NCBI GenBank assembly: GCA_001508835.1
Contig: LGFB01000045.1
Coordinates: 1-8,556 of the forward strand
DNA: 8,556 nt
From: a bacterium 42_11
GTDB taxonomy: Bacteria > Synergistota > GBS-1
Reading direction: 5' to 3'
Positions 5,081 to 8,556 of the stretch are shown one piece after another. Position 1 is the stretch's first letter, and the number at the start of each line of letters is the position of its first letter. The notes beneath the pieces were generated by a model that was given only the letters and a program-made list of their open reading frames with translations, was not told the origin of the DNA and did no database searches. Made by a program: the position numbers and the translations under genes.

Positions 5081-6210
5081 GGAGGAAATGTTTGGTTTTA
5101 TTTTTAAGCTTTTGGGTAGCAGTTTTATCTCTCTATGGATGTGGAGATGGAGGAGGTGGAAATTCTGGTGAAAGTTTGCCTAAGTGGACGATAATAGTTT
5201 TCATGAATGATTCAAACTCCATATCGAGAGAGCTCGCGGGAATAGACGTTTATGAGATGAGGAGGGTTGGTTCTTCAAAGCATGTTAATATTCTGTTGCA
5301 GAGGTGTTCCGTCACTGGTGAGGGCATGGTTCGCTATTTTGTTGGAGAAGGTAATTTGGAGTTATTAGAGACTCTACCACAAGCTTCTCCCACTTCTCCA
5401 GAGACGTTGCTTTCTTTTGTAAATTGGTGTATTGAAAACTATTCGGCTGAAAAATATATGTTAATCCTTTGGGAAAGGGATCACCCTGATATATGGAGTG
5501 GTTTAGTGGAGTGGGATGCCCTCCTTAAGGTATTTTCTTCGTTCAGCTCTGCTATAGATCTGCTTGTTTTAGACTCTTCTGCAAAGGCCGAGATCGAGCT
5601 TTTCGATGAGGTTAAAAATGAAGTATCTTTCATCGTCGCTCTTCAGGGAGTCATGCCTGATGATGGTTTTGATTATGAAAAGGTATTTCAAAAATTGGTG
5701 GGAAATCCCTCTATGGGTGCGATTGACGTAGGTAAGAGCTTTATCAGCAACTTTAAAGAGTTATATAGCAACAGGAATGATGTTGCCATCTCTTTAATAT
5801 CCATGGCTAAGCTACCCACCCTTTTGAGCTATCTGGATGCTTTAGGAAAGGAGCTTATTGATTATCAAGATTCTTTCTCTCTTTGGGGTGTGATAGCTCA
5901 AACGCAATCCTATTTTATTAACGCTGGGGAGCCTCTTAATTTCAGAGATCTTTATGATTTTTGCGAGAAGCTGAAAGATCTTAAACTTTCGGAGGAAGCT
6001 AATAATGCCATTGAGGGCCTTAAGAGCTCTATTAAGGATGCTGTTCTCTCTGAGTGGCATGCTGACGATGGTGTGTTTTCTTCTTCACGAGGGATTTCTG
6101 CTTATATATCTTCTCTTTCAGGGAAAGAAGAAACTTACGGAGGCTTCGCTATAGTAAACGATGCTCAAAACTGGTATGATTTCCTGAAGGAGAGGCTAAC
6201 AGGATTGTAA
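5077..6210 (+). CDS. Lipoprotein homologous to C11 peptidases, lacking the catalytic cysteine
   Basis: Taken from ATG 5077 (377 residues). It overlaps the peptidase stop as ATGA, with GGGGAG about 10 bases upstream. MRRK, a hydrophobic core and the lipobox LYGC give a lipoprotein with acylated Cys22 and a Gly-rich linker. An upstream in-frame start at 4993 would bury the signal and is rejected. The body aligns with the neighbouring peptidase: WTIIVFMN (37-44), ENYSAEKYMLILW (120-132), DLLVLDSSAKAEIEL (161-175), VALQGVMPDDGFDY (187-200) and RGISAYI near the end. The catalytic Cys becomes Ser168 (DAC to DSS), WDHGDGW becomes WERDHPDIW, so His136 is shifted or replaced, and the pocket Glu becomes Gln190. 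It is probably a membrane-anchored pseudo-peptidase that binds substrate, inhibitor or the active enzyme. The role is inferred. Confidence 0.82.
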   Translation: MRRKCLVLFLSFWVAVLSLYGCGDGGGGNSGESLPKWTIIVFMNDSNSISRELAGIDVYEMRRVGSSKHVNILLQRCSVTGEGMVRYFVGEGNLELLETLPQASPTSPETLLSFVNWCIENYSAEKYMLILWERDHPDIWSGLVEWDALLKVFSSFSSAIDLLVLDSSAKAEIELFDEVKNEVSFIVALQGVMPDDGFDYEKVFQKLVGNPSMGAIDVGKSFISNFKELYSNRNDVAISLISMAKLPTLLSYLDALGKELIDYQDSFSLWGVIAQTQSYFINAGEPLNFRDLYDFCEKLKDLKLSEEANNAIEGLKSSIKDAVLSEWHADDGVFSSSRGISAYISSLSGKEETYGGFAIVNDAQNWYDFLKERLTGL

Positions 6211-6221
6211 AGAATTTGTTT

Positions 6222-6230
6222 GGGGGTGAT
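6222..6230 (+). promoter_or_regulatory. Ribosome binding site for the homoserine dehydrogenase gene
   Basis: GGGGGTGAT closely matches the complement of the 16S rRNA 3' end and lies 3 bases before GTG 6234, with its GGGGG core about 7 bases away. It supports GTG 6234 over the in-frame TTG at 6216, which lies upstream of the site. Confidence 0.65.
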
Positions 6231-6233
6231 ATT

Positions 6234-7265
6234 GTGGGAGTTAATGTGGCTCTTATAGGTTGCGGAAATGTGGGACAGGGTTTTCTTAGTTTAGTTCTTG
6301 AAAAGAGAAAGGAGTTAGAAGCTCAAGGATTAAAGATTAATGTGGTCGCTGTTTGTGATAAGCTTAGAGGATCTGCGTATGACCCTGATGGATTGAATAT
6401 TTCTAAGATCCTTGAACTTGCTTCTAAGTCAGAAATATCTTCTTACCCGGGTGGTCTTACTGGTTTAGATCCTATCTCTACAATAACGAAAACTAACGCA
6501 AATGTTGTTCTTGAAGCAACCTGGACTGATCTAAAGACGGGAGAGCCTGCCTATACCCATATCAAGGAGGCACTTTCTGCGAAAAGACATGTTATAACCA
6601 CCAATAAAGGCCCTGTGCTGTTGTATCTTAAGGAGTTACAAAGACTTGCGGAGACAAATGGTGTCGAATTCCGATTTGAGGGAGTGGTTCTTTCTGGGAC
6701 GCCTGTTTTTAATTTGGTTAGGGAGTGTTTACCAGGAAGCGAAATAGTTTCCTTTAGAGGGATACTTAATGGGACGACGAACTATATCTTGACGAAGATG
6801 GAAGAAGGGCTTTCCTTTGAGGAGGCTCTCAAAGAAGCACAACGCTTAGGATATGCTGAAGCTGATCCTACAATGGATATTGAAGGATTAGATGCCGGAG
6901 CAAAGGCTTTAATATTAGCAAATGTGATAATGGGAGCAAGCTTAGGGTTTAACGATATGGAATGTAAAGGTATAACGGGCCTTAAGGTTGAGGATTTAAG
7001 GGCAGCACTCTCTAATGGAAAAAGGTATAAGTTAATAGCCACTGGCTATAAGGAAAACGGTGTAGTAAAGGTTCGAGTTGCTCCTGAAGAGGTTCCTTTG
7101 AGCGATCCGTTGGCTAATATTTTGGGAACGCTAAATGCCATAACCTTTTCAACAGATACTATAGGAGACGTTACCATAGTGGGTAGAGGCGCGGGAGGAA
7201 GGGAAGCTGGATATGCTCTCTTTTCTGATTTAATTTCTCTTTCACGTAAAATAACTAGTATGTGA
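6234..7265 (+). CDS. hom: Homoserine dehydrogenase, short form without ACT domain
   Basis: Reduces aspartate semialdehyde to homoserine with NAD(P)H, in the cytoplasm, on the route to threonine and methionine. From GTG 6234 the product has 343 residues. It shows a Rossmann dinucleotide-binding motif GCGNVGQG (9-16), NKGP (124-127), the family signature GILNGTTNYIL (176-186), and the catalytic Asp/Lys pair in GLDAGAK (D220, K224) after AEADPTMDIE. It ends after the catalytic and closing dinucleotide-domain segment, so there is no C-terminal ACT domain. Feedback control by threonine of the usual kind is therefore not expected. The gene sits 23 bases after the lipoprotein gene with no terminator between, and no other threonine-pathway gene is in the window. 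Its link with the surface-protein genes is probably co-transcription only. Confidence 0.95.
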   Translation: MGVNVALIGCGNVGQGFLSLVLEKRKELEAQGLKINVVAVCDKLRGSAYDPDGLNISKILELASKSEISSYPGGLTGLDPISTITKTNANVVLEATWTDLKTGEPAYTHIKEALSAKRHVITTNKGPVLLYLKELQRLAETNGVEFRFEGVVLSGTPVFNLVRECLPGSEIVSFRGILNGTTNYILTKMEEGLSFEEALKEAQRLGYAEADPTMDIEGLDAGAKALILANVIMGASLGFNDMECKGITGLKVEDLRAALSNGKRYKLIATGYKENGVVKVRVAPEEVPLSDPLANILGTLNAITFSTDTIGDVTIVGRGAGGREAGYALFSDLISLSRKITSM

Positions 7266-7786
7266 TGAAACATCTTATTCTTACGGGAGTACCCGGCATT
7301 GGTAAAACGACATTGATTAGAAGGCTTGTAGAGAATATAAAAGAAGCTAGAGGATTTATCACGGAAGAGATAAGGGAGAAGGGTAGAAGGAGGGGGTTCA
7401 GGCTTATTACTTTTTCCGGGAAAGAAATAATATTGGCACATGAGAGGATATCCTCTATGTATAGGGTGGGGAAATATGGGGTCGATTTAAAAGCTTTTGA
7501 GGAGACAGCAGTTAAGGAAATTGAGGAGGGGATCCATGTGGGGTCCCCTCTTATAGTTATAGATGAGATAGGCAAGATGGAACTTTATTCTGAGAAGTTT
7601 GTAGAGGTTCTTTTTAAAGCTCTTGATTTATCCAGAGTTTTAGCAACCATGGGCAAAATAAGACACCCTGTGGTTGACGTTATAAAGAGAAGAAAGGATG
7701 TGAGAATAATAGAGGTTACTTTGGAGAATAGAGATTCTTTACTTCACCAGCTCAAAAGTTTCCACAGCTCATCTCCTTCAGAGTAA
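7265..7786 (+). CDS. THEP1-family nucleoside-triphosphatase
   Basis: A 173-residue P-loop NTPase. Walker A is GVPGIGKTT (8-16), Walker B is LIVIDEIGKME (96-106), and the THEP1-type segment GFITEEIREKGRRRGFRL (30-47) lies between them. THEP1 proteins (Aquifex, Thermotoga, archaea, some eukaryotes) hydrolyse several NTPs; their physiological role is poorly defined, and RNA or nucleotide-pool functions have been suggested. ATG 7265 overlaps the homoserine dehydrogenase stop by one base (TGATG). GTG 7262 (a GTGA overlap) is an equally possible start adding one residue. I see no strong Shine-Dalgarno site, so translation probably depends on coupling. The last 43 bases overlap the convergent AIR-synthase-like gene, and the final residues (HSSSPSE) have no clear family match. 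Confidence 0.9.
   Translation: MKHLILTGVPGIGKTTLIRRLVENIKEARGFITEEIREKGRRRGFRLITFSGKEIILAHERISSMYRVGKYGVDLKAFEETAVKEIEEGIHVGSPLIVIDEIGKMELYSEKFVEVLFKALDLSRVLATMGKIRHPVVDVIKRRKDVRIIEVTLENRDSLLHQLKSFHSSSPSE
7526..7550 (+). repeat. Strong inverted repeat inside the THEP1 gene
   Basis: GAGGGGATCC (7526-7535) pairs with GGGTCCCCTC (7541-7550) across a 5-base loop, giving 10 pairs with one G-U in RNA. It encodes EGIHVGSPL just before Walker B. The bases after it (TTATAGTTAT) are not a T-run, so it is not a standard terminator. Confidence 0.5.
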
Positions 7787-8556
7787 GGGAGATTCCCTGC
7801 CTCCTCTGTAAACGTGCCGATTACTTTCGATTCTATTCCGTAATTTGAAAGGGCTCCTAATGCATCCTCAACGCTGTGTTCGGGTACCACCGCCAGAAGT
7901 GCGCCAGAACCTATAAGCTTTAGAGGGTCTATCTTAAAGTAGTTACAAATTTTTTGAACTATAGGAAGTACAGGGATTTCTTCAAATTCTAAGTTTACAT
8001 CGAGATTGCTCCTTAGTTTTAATTCACAAAGCCCACCTAAAATTCCTCCTTCTGTGGGGTCGTGCATAAAGACTGCCCATCTTCTCAATATCTTAGCTTC
8101 CGGAACTATGGAAATTTGTTCCTTAAGTGCTAAAGCTTCATTAAGTTCTTTTTCACTGAAGACTTTAGAAAGCTCTTTCCAAAAGGCTCTAACCAATATC
8201 GAAGTCCCTTCTATACCTGCCCCTTTGGTTAAGATTATTTTGTCTCCAGGGCGTATGTTTTCGGCTTTCATAAGCTTTGGAGTAAAGCCAAACATTGTTC
8301 CGACAAGAATGGGGTGTTTGAATTTGCGAGTTATTTCCGTATGTCCGCCGGCTATCGCTATTCCCAGCTTTTTACATTCATCGTCTATTTCTTTCATTAA
8401 TCTTTCCAGGGCGCTTTCGTCCCAGCTTTCTGGAAGGATAATGGTAGTTATTAAGAAGGACGGGTCTCCTCCTTTTGAGGCCACATCATTTGCGTTTATG
8501 TGGACCAAGTAAAAGCCTGCTTCTTCATCGGCCCCTACTATTGGGTCTGAAGATAC
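7744..8556 (-). CDS. AIR-synthase-related (PurM/HypE-like) protein, N-terminus beyond the window
   Basis: The frame is open to the window edge (270 residues visible, beginning VSSDPIVGADEE), so the first start seen inside (TTG near 8508) is not real. PurM-superfamily marks are DPIVGAD and NDVASKGGDP in the ATP-binding N-terminal domain, GIAIAGGHTEIT, GDKIILTKGAGIEGT at the domain boundary, and HDPTEGGILGGLCE in the C-terminal domain. These motifs resemble HypE, which makes the cyano ligands of NiFe hydrogenase. The protein ends in ELWKLLSW and lacks the Pro-Arg-Ile-Cys tail whose cysteine is carbamoylated in HypE. It is therefore better called AIR-synthase-related, probably an ATP-using enzyme with unknown substrate. 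ThiL and SelD are less likely on motifs. It converges on the THEP1 gene. Confidence 0.85.
   Translation of the reverse strand, partial: VSSDPIVGADEEAGFYLVHINANDVASKGGDPSFLITTIILPESWDESALERLMKEIDDECKKLGIAIAGGHTEITRKFKHPILVGTMFGFTPKLMKAENIRPGDKIILTKGAGIEGTSILVRAFWKELSKVFSEKELNEALALKEQISIVPEAKILRRWAVFMHDPTEGGILGGLCELKLRSNLDVNLEFEEIPVLPIVQKICNYFKIDPLKLIGSGALLAVVPEHSVEDALGALSNYGIESKVIGTFTEEAGNLPYSEGDELWKLLSW

Noticed and set aside
5088..5174. AGGAGG followed by ATG 5088 as a start
   Set aside because: This ATG is out of frame with the lipoprotein and reads a short Trp/Arg-rich peptide before a stop. The AGGAGG is explained by the Arg-Arg codons of the signal peptide.
6216..6233. TTG 6216 as the start of homoserine dehydrogenase
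   Set aside because: It lies upstream of the best ribosome binding site (6222-6230) and adds six residues before the Rossmann start; GTG 6234 fits better.
7046..7575. Two minus-strand open frames opposite the homoserine dehydrogenase and THEP1 genes
   Set aside because: They are antisense shadows of two genes with clear catalytic motifs and have no recognisable domain or ribosome binding site.
7744..8508. TTG at 8508 as the start of the AIR-synthase-like gene
   Set aside because: The frame stays open to the window edge and already encodes the conserved DPIVGAD segment upstream of this codon.
8006..8512. 168-codon plus-strand open frame opposite the AIR-synthase-like gene
   Set aside because: Its product is low-complexity, rich in Ser, Pro, Phe and Ile, with no family motif, while the minus frame has strong PurM-superfamily motifs.

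Overview
The window comes from a bacterium. Starts are preceded by Shine-Dalgarno sequences, several genes use GTG or TTG, and the base composition is AT-leaning with many AGA/AGG arginine and ATA isoleucine codons. A THEP1-type NTPase and a compact, ACT-less homoserine dehydrogenase fit an anaerobic, possibly thermophilic lineage. Two secreted proteins end in the same kind of tail (Gly-Cys-Ser, hydrophobic stretch, Arg-Arg-Arg), which recalls the cysteine-containing C-terminal sorting tails known from Synergistota and Myxococcota. Synergistota is therefore my best guess, held loosely.

Left block (1-1675, minus strand). A DksA/TraR-type zinc-finger regulator is followed 4 bases later by glutamyl-tRNA synthetase (gltX). 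The gltX reading frame runs 15 bases into a tRNA-Gln(CTG) gene that is cut by the window edge. The last four sense codons and the stop of gltX are the 5' end of the tRNA. If the three are one transcript, cutting out the tRNA would remove the stop codon of the synthetase message.

Centre (1676-1801). A short divergent promoter region serves the dksA-gltX block on the left and the long rightward block on the right.

Right block (1802-7786, plus strand). Six genes are packed with overlaps or a 23-base gap and look like one operon. They are an exported TPR protein, an exported two-Fn3-domain protein with a Cys/RRR tail, a secreted clostripain-family (C11) cysteine peptidase with a CBM9-like domain and the same tail, a lipoprotein that is a C11 homologue lacking the catalytic cysteine, homoserine dehydrogenase, and a THEP1 NTPase. 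The first four form a plausible cell-surface proteolysis or adhesion module (active enzyme, pseudoenzyme partner, Fn3 scaffold, TPR scaffold). The last two are housekeeping enzymes that may simply be co-transcribed.

Right edge (7744-8556, minus strand). A PurM/HypE-like AIR-synthase-related protein, missing its N-terminus because of the window edge, converges on the THEP1 gene and overlaps its 3' end by 43 bases. No stretch over 300 bases lacks a gene, and I see no CRISPR array, insertion sequence or phage element.
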